From the NCBI GenBank assembly GCA_027924585.1, contig BSBM01002118.1, positions 62,001 to 126,000 of the forward strand: a stretch of 64,000 nt of DNA, given 5' to 3'. This DNA is from Larix kaempferi. Taxonomy: Eukaryota > Streptophyta > Pinopsida > Pinales > Pinaceae. This document shows positions 9,485 through 21,266 of this stretch, piece after piece. The notes under the pieces are model-generated. The model had not been told where the DNA came from. It saw only the letters and a program-made list of their open reading frames with translations, and did no database searches. Each line of letters opens with the position of its first letter. The first letter of the stretch is position 1. Both the position numbers and the translations under genes were made by a program.

Positions 9485-11259
9485 CCCAAGTCTAGCGAAA
9501 ACGCACGGTCGAGTTTCGAATTTGACCAACTTCTCGGAATTAAAAATTGAGCTTAGATTTGGATGTACCGTTGGTAGACAAATGCGCACGCCAACTTTCG
9601 TGACATTCCGAGCTATTTTCTCCCCCTTTAATCCCAAGTCTAGCGAAAACGCACGATCGAGTTTCAAGTTTGACCAACTTCTCGGAATTGAAATTTGAGA
9701 ATAGTTTTGCATGTCCGATTGGTAGACAAGCGTCCACACCAACTTTCGTGACGTTCCGATCTATTTTCACACCCTTTAAGCCCAAGTCTAGCGAAAACGC
9801 TCGATCGAGTTTCAACTTTGACCAACTTCTCGGAATTAAAATTTGAGAATAGTTTTGGATGTCCCATTGGTAGACAAGCGTGCACACCAACTTTCGTGAC
9901 GTTCCGAGCTATTTTATATCCCTTTAAGGCCAAGTCTATCGAAAACGCACGGTCGAGTTTCAAATTCGACCAACTTCTCAGAATTGAAAATTGAGCATAG
10001 ATTTGGATGTCTCGTTGGTAGACAAATGCGCACGCCAATTTTCCTGACGTTCCGAGCTGTTTTCTCACCCTTTAAGCCTAAGTCTAGCGAAAACGCAAGG
10101 TCGAGTTTCGAATTTGACCAACTTCTCGGAATTGAAAATTGAGCATAGATTTGGATGTCCCGTTGGTAGACAAATGCGCACGCCAACTTTCGTGACATTC
10201 CGAGCTATTTTCTCACCCTTTAAGCCCATGTCTAGCGAAAACGCACGGTCGATTTTCAACTTTGACCAACTTCTCGGAATATAAATTTGAGAATAGATTT
10301 GGATGTCACATTGGTAGACGAGCGTCCACGCCAACTTTCGTGACATTCCGAGCCATTTTCTCCCCCTTTAAGCCCAAGTGTAGCGAAAACGTATGGTCGA
10401 GTTGCGACTTTCACCAACTTCTCGGAATTGAAAATTGAGCATAGATTTGGATGTCCCATTTGTAGACATTCGCGCACGACTACTTTCGTCACATTACGAG
10501 CTAATGTAACACCCTTTAAGCTCAAGTCTAGCGAAAAGGAATGGTGGCATTTCAACTTTGACCAACTTCTCGAAATTGAAATATGAGAATAGATTTGGAT
10601 GTCCCATTGGTAGACAAGTATGCACGCCAACTTTCGTGACCTTCGGAGCTATTTTCCTACCCTTTAAGCCCAAGTCTAGCGAAAATGCATGATCGAGTTT
10701 CAACTTTGACCAACTTCTCTGAATTAAAATTTGACAATAGTTTTGGATGTCCCATTGGTAGACAAGCGTCCGCACCAACTTCGTGATGTTTCGAGCTATT
10801 TTCTCCCCCTTTAAGCCCAAGTCTAGCGAAAACGGACGGTCGAGTTTCGAATTTGAGCAACTTCTCGGAATTGAATATTGAGCATAGATTTGGATGTCCC
10901 GTTGGTAGACAAATGCGCACGCCAACTTTCATGACGTTCCGAGCTATTTTCTCACGCTTTAAGCCTAAGTCTAGCGAAAATGCACGGTCGATTTTCAACT
11001 TTGACAAACTTCTCAGAATTCAAATTTGAGAATAGATTTGGATGTCCCGTTGGTAGATAAGTGCGCACGCCAACTTTCGTGACGTTCCGAGCTATTTTTC
11101 CACCCTTTAAGCCCAAGTCTATCGAAAATGCACGACCGAGTTTCAACTTTGACCAACTTCTCTGAATTAAAATTTGACAATAGTTTTGGATGTCCCATTG
11201 GTAGACAAGCGTCCACACCAACTTTCGTGACGTTCCGAGCTATCTTCTCCCCATTTAAG
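9485..11259. repeat. Module D, copy 1
   Basis: Diagnostic units have TTAAGGCCAAG boundaries with TTTCAAATTCGACC (9929), AACGCAAGGTCGAG (10077), CCCATGTCTAGCG (10225), CGAATTTGAGCAACTTCTCGG (around 10848) and CTATCGAAAATGCACGACCG (11112). From 9929 it matches 21711-23041 at offset 11782. It also recurs at 28329, 49775 and 57557. Its last four units resemble 14456-15046 of module A, so D and A share ancestry there. Confidence 0.86.
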
Positions 11260-11386
11260 CCCAAGTCTAGCGAAAACGACCAACTTCTCAGAATTGAAAA
11301 TTGAGCATAGATTTGGATGTCCCGTTGGTAGACAAGTGCGCACGCCAACTTTCGTCACTTTACGAGCTAATTTCACACCCTTTAAG
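11260..11386. repeat. 127-bp unit (21-bp deletion)
   Basis: GCGAAAACGACCAACTTCTC shows loss of 21 bp with a CG on both sides of the junction. The same junction is found at 19256-19382, 23042-23168, 29808-29933, 43926-44051, 44643-44768, 51255-51381 and 59036-59162. The copies at 29808, 43926 and 44643 have each lost one further base. It always follows a CTATCGAAAATGCACGACC-like unit or a close relative. Confidence 0.9.
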
Positions 11387-12422
11387 CTCAAGTCGAGCGA
11401 AAACGCACGGTCGAGTTTCTAATTTGACCAACTTCTCGGAATTGAAAATTGAGCATAGATTTGGATGTCCTATTGGTAGACTAATGCGCACACCAACTTT
11501 CGTGACGTTCCGAGCTATTTTCTCGCCCTTTAAGCCTAAGTCTAGCGAAAACACACGGTCAAGTTTCGAATTTGACCAACTTCTCGGAATTGAAATATGA
11601 GAATAGATTTGGATGTCCCGTTGGTAGACAAATGCGCACGCCAACTTTCGTGACATTCCCAGCTATTTTCTCACCCTTTAAGCCCATGTCTAGCGAAAAT
11701 GCACGGTCGATTTTCAACTTTGACCAACTTCTCGGAATATAAATTTGAGAATAGATTTGGATGTCACATTGGTAGACGAGCGTCCACGCCAACTTTCGTG
11801 ACGTTCCGAGCTATTTTCTCCCCCTTTAAGCCCAAGTGTAGCGAAAACGTACGGTCGAGTTACGACTTTCACCAACTTCTCGGAATTGAAAATTGAGCAT
11901 AGATTTGGATGTCCCATTTGTAGACATTCGCGCACAACTACTTTCGTCACATTACGAGCTAATGTAACACCCTTTAAGCTCAAGTCTAGCGAAAACGCAT
12001 GGTGGCATTTCAACTTTGACCAACTTCTCGGAATTGAAATAAGAGAATAGATTTGGATGTGCCGTTGGTAGACAAGTACGCACGCCAACTTTCGTGACGT
12101 TCGGAGCTATTTTCCCACCCTTTAAGCCCACGTCTAGCGAAAATGCACGATCGAGTTTCGACTTTGACCAACTTCTCTGAATTGAAATTTGACAATAGTT
12201 TTGGATGTCACATTGGTAGACGAGCGTCCACGCCAACTTTCGTGACGTTCCGAGCTATTTTCTCACCCTTTAAGCCCAAGTCTATCGAAAACGCACGATC
12301 GAGCTTCAACTTTGATTAACTTCTCTTAATTGAAATTTGAGAATAGTTTTGGATGTCCCACTGGTAGACAAGCGTCCACACCAACTTTCGTGACATTCCG
12401 AGCTATTTTCTCCCCCTTTAAT
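11260..12422. repeat. Module C, copy 2
   Basis: It begins with a 127-bp unit and follows 6975 onward at offset 4412, without the internal three-unit duplication of copy 1. It ends with the TTTGATTAACTTCTCTTAATTG unit (12275-12422) and then passes directly into module A instead of E. Confidence 0.87.
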
Positions 12423-15400
12423 CCCAAGACTAGCGAAAATGCACGGTCGAGTTTTGAATTTGACCAACTTCTCGGAATTGAAAATTGAGCATAGATTTGG
12501 ATGTCCCGTTGGTAGACAAATGCGCACGCAAACTTTCGTGATGTTCCGAGCTATTTTCTCACTCTTTAAGCCTAAGTCTAGTGAAGACGCACGGTCGAGT
12601 TTCGAATTTGACCAACTTCTCGGAATTAAAAATGGAGCATAGATTTGGATGTCCCGTTGGTAGAAAAATGCGCACGCCAACTTTCGTGACGTTCCGAGCT
12701 ATTTTCACACCCTTTAAGCCCAAGTCTAGCGAAAACGCACGATCGAGTTTCAACTTTGACCAACTTCTCGGAATTGAAATTTGAGAATAGTTTTGGATGT
12801 CCCATTGGTAGACAGGCGTCCACACCAACTTTCGTGACGTTCCGAGCTATTTTCTCCCCCTTTAAGCCCAAGTCTAGCGAAAACGCACGATCGAGTTTCA
12901 ACTTTGACCAACCTGTCGGAATTTAATTTTGAGAATAGATTTGGATGTCCCATTGGTAGACAGGCGTCCACACCAACTTTCGTCACGTTCCGGGCTATTT
13001 TCTCCCCCTTTAAGCCCAAGTCTAGCGAAAACGCACGATCGAGTTTCAACTTTGACCAACCTCTCGGAATTTAATTTTGAGAATAGATTTGGATGTCCCA
13101 TTGGTAGACAAGCGTCCACACCAACGTTCGTGACATTCCGAGCTATTTTCATCCCATTTAGGGAAAATGCACGATCGAGTTTTGACTTTGACCAAATTCC
13201 CGGAATTGAAAATTGAGCATAGATTTGGATGTCCCGTTGGTAGACAAGTGCGCACGCCAATGTTTGTGACGTTCCGAACTAATTTCACACCGTTTAAGCC
13301 CAAGTCTATGGAAAATGCACGATCGAGTTTCAACTTTGACCAACCTCTCGGAATTAAAAATTGACCATAGATTTGGATGTCCCATTGGTAGACAAATGCG
13401 CACGCCAACTTTCGTGACATTCCAAGATATTTTCTCACCCTTTAAGCCCAAGTCTATGGAAAATGCACGATCGAGTTTCAACTTTGACCAACTTCTCCGA
13501 ATTGAAATTTGAGAATAGTTTTGGATGTCCCATTGGTAGACAGGCGTCCACACCAACTTTCGTGACGTTTCGAGCTATTTTCTCCCCCTTTAAGCCCAAG
13601 TCTAGCGAAAACGCACGATCGAGTTTCAACTTTGACCAACCTCTCGGAATTTAATTTTGAGAATAGATTTGGATGTCCCATTGGTAGACAAGCGTCCACA
13701 CCAACTTTCGTGACATTCCGAGCTATTTTCATCCCATTTAGGGAAAATGCACGATCGAGTTTCGATTTTGACCAAATTCCCGGAATTGAAAATTGAGCAT
13801 AGATTTGGATGTCCCGTTGGTAGACAAGTGCGTACGCCAACGTTCGTGACGTTCTGAACTAATTTCACACCCTTTAAGCACAAGTCTACGGAAAACGCAC
13901 GGTCGATTTTCAACTTTGACCAACTTCTCACAATTTAAATTTGAGAATAGATTTGGATGTCACAGTTGTTGACATGTGCGCACTACAACTTTCGTGATTT
14001 TACGAACTAATTTCACACAGTTTAATCCCAAGTGTAGAGAAAATGCATGGTGGCATTTCGACTTTGACCAATTTCTTGGAATTGAAATTTGAGAATAGCT
14101 TTGGATGTCCCATTGGTAGACAAGCATCCACACCAACTTTCGTGACGTTCCAAGCTATTTTCTCCTCTACCGAAAACATACGGTCGAGTTTCAACTTTCA
14201 CCAACTTCTCGTAATTGAAGATTGAGCATAGTTTTGGATGTCCCATTTGTAGACATTTGCGCACAACAACTTTCGTGAGATTCCAAGCTAATTTCACACC
14301 CTTTAAGCCCAAGTCTAGCGAAAACGCACGATAGAATTTCAACTTTGACAAACTTCTCGGAATTGAAATATGAGAATAGATTTGGATGTCCCGTTGGTAG
14401 ACAAGTACGCACGCCAACTTTCGTGACGTTCGGAGCTATTTTCCTACCCTTTAAGCCCAAGTCTAGCGAAAATGCACGATCGAGTTTCAACTTTGACCAA
14501 CTTCTCTGAATTAAAATTTGACAATAGTTTTGGATGTCCCATTGGCAGACAAGCGTCCACACCAACTTCGTGACGTTTCGAGCTATTTTCTCCCCCTTTA
14601 AGCCCAAGTCTAGCGAAAACGCACGGTCGAGTTTCGAATTTGAGCAACTTCTCGGAATTGAAAATTGAGCATAGATTTGGATGTCCCGTTGGTAGACAAA
14701 TGCGCACGCCAACTTTCATGACGTTCCGAGCTATTTTCTCACGCTTTAAGCCTAAGTCTAGCGAAAATGCACGGTCGATTTTCAACTTTGACCAACTTCT
14801 CAGAATTCAAATTTGAGAATGGATTTGGATGTCCCGTTGGTAGATAAGTGCGCACACCAACTTTCGTGACGTTCCGAGCTATTTTTCCACCCTTTAAGCC
14901 CAAGTCTATCGAAAATGCACGACCGAGTTTCAACTTTGACCAACTTCTCTGAATTAAAATTTGACAATAGTTTTGGATGTCCCATTGGTAGACAAGCGTC
15001 CACACCAACTTTCGTGACGTTCCGAGCTATTTTCTCCCCACTTAAGCCCAAGTCTAGCGAAAACGCACGGTCGAGTTTCAAATTCGACCAACTTCTCAGA
15101 ATTGAAAATTGAGCATAGATTTGGATGTCCCGTTGGTAGACAAATGTGCACGCCAACTTTCGTGACGTTCCGAGCTATTTTCCCACCCTTTAAGCCCAAG
15201 TCTAGCAAAAATGCACGATCTTGTTTCAACTTTGACCAACTTCTCGGAATTGAAATTTTAGAATAGTTTTGGATGTCCCATTGGTAGACAAGCGTCCACA
15301 CCAACTTTCGTGACGTTCCGAGCTATTTTCTCCCCATTTAAGCCCAAGTCTAGCGAAAATGTACGGTCAATTTTCAACTTTGACCAACTTCTCGCAATTT

Positions 15401-16520
15401 AAATTTGAGAATAGATTTGGATGTCACATTTGTAGACATGTGCGCACTACAACTTTCGTGATTTTACGAGCTAATCTCACACACTTTAATCCCAAGTCTA
15501 GAGAAAACGCATGGTGGCGTTTCGATTTTGACCAATTTCTTGGAATTCAAATTTGAGAATAGTGTTGGATGTCCCATTGGTAGAAAAGCGTCCACACCAA
15601 CTTTCGTGACATTCAGAGCTATTTTCTACCCCTTTAAGCCCAACTGTAGCGAAAACATACGGTCGAGTTAAGACTTTCACCAACTTCTCGGAATTGAAAA
15701 TTGAGCATAGATTTGGATGTCCCATTTGTAGACATTCACGCACAACAACTTTCGTCACATTACGAGCTAATTTAACACCCTTTAAGCTCAAGTCTAGCGA
15801 AAACGCATGGTAGCATTTCGACTTTGACCAACTTCTCGGAATTGAAATATGAGAATAGATTTGGATGTCCCGTTGGTAGACAAGTGCGCACACCAACTTT
15901 CGTGACGTTCCGAGCTATTTTCCCACCCTTTAAGCCCAAGTCTAGCGAAAATGCACGATCGAGTTTCAACTTTGACAAACTTCTCGAAATTGAAATTTGA
16001 GAATAGTTTTGGATGTCCCATTGGTAGACAAGCGTCCACACCAACTTTCGTGACGTTCCGAGCTATTTTCTTCCCCTTTAAGCCCAAATCTAGTGAGAAC
16101 GCACGGTCAAGTTTCGAATTTGACCAACTTCTCGGAATTGAAAATTGAGCATAGATTTGGATGTCCCGTTGGTAGACAAATGCGCACACCAACTTTCATG
16201 ACGTTCCGAGATATTTTCTCACCCTTTACGCCTAAGTCTAGCGAAAATGCACGGTCGATTTTCAACTTTGACCAACTTCTCGAAATTTAAATTTGAGAAT
16301 GGATTTGGATGTCACATTGGTAGACGAGCGTCCACGCTAGCTTTCGTGACGTTCCGAGCTATTTTCACACCCTTTAAGCCCAAGGCTAGCGAAAATGTAC
16401 GGCCGAATTTCGAATTTGACCAACTTCTCTTAATTGAAGAATGGATTTGGATGTCACATTGGTAGACGAGCGTCCACACCAACTTTCATGACGTTCCGAG
16501 ATATTTTCTCACCCTTTACG
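12423..16520. repeat. Module A, copy 2
   Basis: It matches position 1 onward at offsets 12422, then 12274, 12043 and 12487; each step marks gain or loss of whole units. It lacks one unit of the 445-888 run, the 83-bp unit and its neighbour. It holds three units (14603-15046) that are missing at 2560. It ends in a 142-bp unit (16379-16520). Confidence 0.9.
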
Positions 16521-16634
16521 CCTAAGTCTAGCGAAAATGCACGGTCGAGCCTAAGTCTAGTGAAAATGACAATCGTGTTTCGGCTTTGCACAGCAACTTT
16601 TGTGACGTTACGAGCTAATTTTACACCCTTTAAG
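16521..16634. repeat. Rearranged junction of two unit fragments
   Basis: A 29-bp fragment of a module A/B boundary unit (ending CACGGTCGAG) is followed by a second start, CCTAAGTCTAGTGAAAATG, and an 85-bp remnant that jumps from GTGTTTCGGCTTTG to CACAGCAACTTTTGTGACG. Compared with 4034-4758, several units are missing and two breakpoints are visible in 114 bp. This is the most disrupted point in the window. Confidence 0.88.
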
Positions 16635-17818
16635 CTCAAGTCTAGCGAAAACGCACGGTGGCGTTTCGGCTTTGACCAACTCCTTGGAATTGAAATTTGA
16701 GAATAGATTTGGATGTCCCATTGGTAGACAAGTGCGCACGCCAAGTTTCATGACGTTCCAAGCTATTTTATCGCCCTTTAAGCCCAAGCCTAGCAAAAAC
16801 GCACGGTTGAGTTTCGAATTTGACCAACTTCTCGGAATTAAAAATTGAGCATAGATTTGGATGTCCCGTTGGTAGACAAATGCGCACGCCAACTTTCGTC
16901 CCATTACGAGCTAATTTCACACCCTTTAAGCTCAAGTCGAGCGAAAACGCACGGTCGAGTTTCGAATTTGACCAACTTCTCAGAATTGAAAATTGAGCAT
17001 AGATTTGGATGTCCCGTTGGTAGACGTATGCACACACCAACTTTCGTGACGTTCCGAGCTATTTTCTACCCCTTAAAGGCCAAGTCTAGCGAAAACACAC
17101 GGTCGAGTTTGAAATTCGACCAACTTCTCGGAATTGAAAATTGAGCATAGATTTCGATGTCCCGTTGGTAGACAAATGCGCATGCCAACTTTCCTGACGT
17201 TCCGAGCTATTTTCTCACACTTTAAGCCTAAGTCTAGTGAAAATGCACGGTCGAGCTTCGAATTTGACCAACTTCTCGGAATTAAAAATTGAGCATAGAT
17301 TTGGATGTCCCGTTGGTAGACAAATGCGCACACCAACTTTCGTGACGTTCCGAGCTATTTTCTCACCCTTTAAGCCCATGTCTAGCGAAAACTCACGGTC
17401 GAGTTTCAACTTTGACCAACTTCTCAGAATATAAATTTGAGAATAGATTTGGATGTCACATTGGTACACGAGCGTCCACGCCAACTTTCATGACGTTCCG
17501 AGCTATTTTCACACCCTTTAAGCCCAAGTCTAGCGAAAACGCACGATCGAGTTTCAACTTTGACCAACTTCTCAGAATTGAAATTTGAGAATAGTTTTGG
17601 ATGTCCCATTGGTAGACAAGCGTCCACACCAACTTTCGTGACGATCCGAGCTGTTTTCTCCCCCTTTAAGCCCAAGTCTAGCGAAAACGCACAGTCGAGT
17701 TTCGAATTGGACCAACTTCTCGGAATTAAAAATTGAGGATAGATTTGGATGTCTCGTTGGTAGACAAATTCGCACGCCAACTTTCGTCACATTACTAGCT
17801 AATTTCACACCCTTTAAG
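16635..17818. repeat. Module B, shortened copy 2
   Basis: It enters module B at the unit equivalent to 4759 (offset 11876), with GTGGCGTTTCGGC. From 17079 it switches to the class seen at 25518, 48739 and 56521 (CTTAAAGGCCAAG boundary, TTTGAAATTCGACC). It then has the GACGATCCGAGCTG unit and the CATTACTAGCTAATTTC variant. Confidence 0.83.
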
Positions 17819-18071
17819 CTCAAGTCGAGCGAAAACGCACGGTCGAGTTTCAAATTTGACCAACTTCTCGGAATTGAAATTTGAGAATAGTTTTGCATGT
17901 CCCATTGGTAGACAAGCGAAAACGAAAATTCTAGCGAAAACGAATGGTCGAGTTTCGAATTTGACCAACTTCTCGGAATTAAAAATTGAGCATAGATTTG
18001 GATGTCTCGTTGGTAGACAAATGCGCACGCCAACTTTCGTGACGTTCCGAGCTATTTTCTCGCCCTTTAAG
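17819..18071. repeat. Two units fused with 43 bp missing
   Basis: GACAAGCGAAAACGAAAATT at 17911-17930 joins the middle of one unit to the start of another, giving 253 bp where two units should give 296. The right side resumes as CTAGCGAAAACGAATGG, the class found at 6827. The repeated GCGAAAACGA around the joint suggests slippage or end joining. Confidence 0.85.
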
Positions 18072-19107
18072 CCTAAGTCTAGCGAAAACACACGGTCAAG
18101 TTTCGAATTTGACCAACTTCTCGGAATTGAAATATGAGAATAGATTTGGATGTCCCGTTGGTAGACAAATGCGCACGCCAACTTTCGTGACATTCCCAGC
18201 TATTTTCTCACCCTTTAAGCCCAAGTGTAGCGAAAACGTACGGTCGAGTTACGACTTTCACCAACTTCTCGGAATTGAAATTTGACAATAGTTTTGGATG
18301 TCACATTGGTAGACGAGCGTCCACGCCAACTTTCGTGACGTTCCGAGCTATTTTCTCACCCTTTAAGCCCAAGTCTAGCGAAAACGCACGATCGAGTTTC
18401 AACTTTGATTAACTTCTCTTAATTGAAATTTGAGAATAGTTTTGGATGTCCCACTGGTAGACAAGCGTCCACACCAACTTTCGTGACATTCCGAGCTATT
18501 TTCTCCCCCTTTAAGCCCAAGCCTAGCGAAAACGCACGGTCGAGTTTCGAATTTGACCAACTTCTCGGAATTGAAAATTGAGCATAGATTTGGATGTCCC
18601 ATTGGTAGACAAATGCGCACGCAAACTTTCGTGATGTTCCGAGCTATTTTCTCACTTCTTAAGCCTAAGTCTAGCGAAAACGCACGGTCGAGTTTCGAAT
18701 TTGACCAACTTCTCGGAATTAAAAATTGAGCATAGATTTGGATGTCCCGTTGGTAGACAAATGCGCACGCCAACTTTCGTGACGTTCCGAGCTATTTTCA
18801 CACCCTTTAAACCCAGGTCTAGCGAAAACGCACGATCGAGTTTCAACTTTGACCAACTTCTCGGAATTGAAATTTGAGAATAGTTTTGATTGTCCCATTG
18901 GTAGACAAGCGTCCACACCAACTTTCGTGACGTTCCGAGCTATTTTCTCCCCCTTTAAGCCTAAGTCTAGCGAAAACACACCGTCGAGTTTCGGATTTGA
19001 CCAACTTCTCGGAATTGAAAATTGAGCATAGATTTGGATGTCCCGTTGGTAGACAAATGCGCACGCCAACTTTCGTGACATTCCGAGCTATTTTTCCACC
19101 CTTTAAG
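18072..19107. repeat. Short modules C and E
   Basis: Two C-type units (18072 and 18220) lead straight to the TTTGATTAAC unit at 18368, and then to E-type units with CACTTCTTAAGCC and ACACCGTCGAG. The E part matches 8301 onward at offset 10067 and stops before the TTTACGAATAG unit. Confidence 0.82.
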
Positions 19108-19949
19108 CCCAAGTCTATCGAAAGTGCACGACCGAGTTTCAACTTTGACCAACTTCTCTGAATTAAAATTTGACAATAGTTTTGGATGTCCCATTGGTAG
19201 ACAAGCGTCCACACCAACTTTCGTGACGTTCCGAGCTATTTTCTCCCCATTTAAGCCCAAGTCTGGCGAAAACGACCAACTTCTCAGAATTGAAAATTGA
19301 GCATAGATTTGGATGTCCCGTTGGTAGACAAATGTGCACGCCAACTTTCGTGACGTTCCGAGCTATTTTCTTCCGCTTTAAGCCCAAATCTAGTGAGAAC
19401 GCGCGGTCAAGTTTCGAATTTGACCAACTTCTCGGAATTGAAAATTGAGCATAGATTTGGATGTCCCGTTGGTAGACAAATGCGCACACCAACTTTCATG
19501 ACGTTCTGAGATATTTTCTCACGCTTTACGCCTAAGTCTAGCGAAAATGCACGGTCGATTTTCAACTTTGAATTTAAATTTGAGAATGGATTTGGATGTC
19601 ACATTGGTAGACGAGCGTCCACGCCAACTTTCGTGACGTTCCGAGCTATTTTCACACCCTTTAAGCCCAAGGCTAGCGAAAATGTACGGCCGAATTTCGA
19701 ATTTGACCAACTTCTCTTAATTGAAGAATGGATTTGGATGTCACATTGGTAGACGAGCGTCCACGCCAGCTTTCGTGACGTTCCGATCTATTTTCACACC
19801 CTTTAAGCCCAAGGCTATCGAAAATGTACGGCCGAATTTCGAATTTGACCAACTTCTCTTAATTGAAGAATGGATTTGGATGTCACATTGGTAGACGAGC
19901 GTCCACACCAACTTTCATGACGTTCCGAGATATTTTCTCACCCTTTACG
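19108..19949. repeat. Partial module A with duplicated 142-bp unit
   Basis: It contains a CTATCGAAAGTGCACGACC unit, a 127-bp unit, a CAAATCTAGTGAGAACGC unit and a 135-bp unit (19531-19665) that lost 13 bp including GACCAACTTCTC. Two tandem 142-bp units follow (19666-19807 and 19808-19949) with GCTAGCGAAAATGTACGGCC-like starts and TTAATTGAAGAATGGATTT. Other copies of the module have only one such unit. Confidence 0.86.
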
Positions 19950-21266
19950 CCTAAGTCTAGCGAAAATGCACGGTCGATTTTCAACTTTGACCAACTTCTC
20001 GGAATTTAAATTTGAGAATAGTTTTGGATGTCCCATTGGTAGACAAGCATCCACACCAACTTTCGTGACGTTCCAAGCTATTTTCTCCTCTACCGAAAAC
20101 GTACGGTCGAGTTTCAACTTTCACCAACTTCTCGTAATTGAAGATTGAGCATAGTTTTGGATGTCCCATTTGTAGACATTTGCGCACAACAACTTTCGTG
20201 AGATTCCGAGCTAATTTCACACCCTTTAAGCCCAAGTCTAGCGAAAACGCACGGTCGATTTTCAACTTTGACGAACTTTTCAGAATATAAATTTGAGAAT
20301 AGATTTGGATGTCACATTGGTAGACAAGCGTCCACACCAATTTTCGTGACGTTCCGAGCTATTTTCTCCCCCTTTAAGCCCAAGTCAAGCGAAAACGCAC
20401 GGTCGAGTTTCGAATTTGACTAACTTCTCGGAATTGAAAATTGAGCATAGATTTGGATGTCCCGTTGGTAGATAAGTGCACACGCCAACTTTCGTGACGT
20501 TCCGAGCTATTTTCTTCCCCTTTAAGCCCAACTCTAGAGAAAACGCACAATCGTGTTTCGGCTTTGACCTACTTCTCGGAAATGAAAATCGAGAATAGAT
20601 TTGGATGTCCCATTTCTAGACATGCGTGCACAGCAACTTTTGTGACGTTACGAGCTAATTTTACACCCTTTAAGCTCAAGTCTAGCGAAAACGCACGGTG
20701 GCGTTTCTGCTTTGACCAACTCCTTGGAATTGAAATTTGAGAATAGATTTGGATGTCCCATTGGTAGACAAGTGCGCACGCCAAGTTTCGTGACGTTCCA
20801 AGCTATTTTATCGCCCTTTAAGCCCAAGCCTAGCGAAAACGCACGGTTGAGTTTCGAATTTGACCAACTTCTCGGAATTAAAAATTGAGCATAGATTTGG
20901 ATGTCCCGTTGGTAGACAAATGCGCACGCCAACTTTCGTCCCATTACGAGCTAATTTCACACCCTTTAAGCTCAAGTCGAGCGAAAACGCACGGTCGAGT
21001 TTCGAATTTGACCAACTTTTCAGAATTGAAAATTGAGCATAGATTTGGATGTCCCGTTGGTAGACAAATGCACACACCAACTTTCATGACGTTCCGAGCT
21101 ATTTTCTCCCCCTTTAAGCCCAAGTCTAGCGAAAACGCACGATCCAATTTCAACTTTGACCAACTTCTCGGAATTGAAATTTGAGAATAGTTTTGGATGT
21201 CCCATTGGTAGACAAGCGTCCACACCAACTTTCGTGACGTTTCAAGCTATTTTCTCCCCCTTTAAG
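19950..21266. repeat. Module B, copy 3
   Basis: It matches 4034 onward at offset 15916 and 23607 onward at offset 3657. It starts with the 15-bp-deleted pair and keeps CACAATCGTGTTTCGGC, CCCATTTCTAGACATGCG and CTCAAGTCGAGCG, then leaves for D-type units. Confidence 0.87.

Noticed and set aside
16521-18071. A transposon insertion at the two disturbed joints
   Set aside because: All sequence at the joints is satellite. There is no foreign DNA, terminal repeat or target duplication of a type I can recognise.
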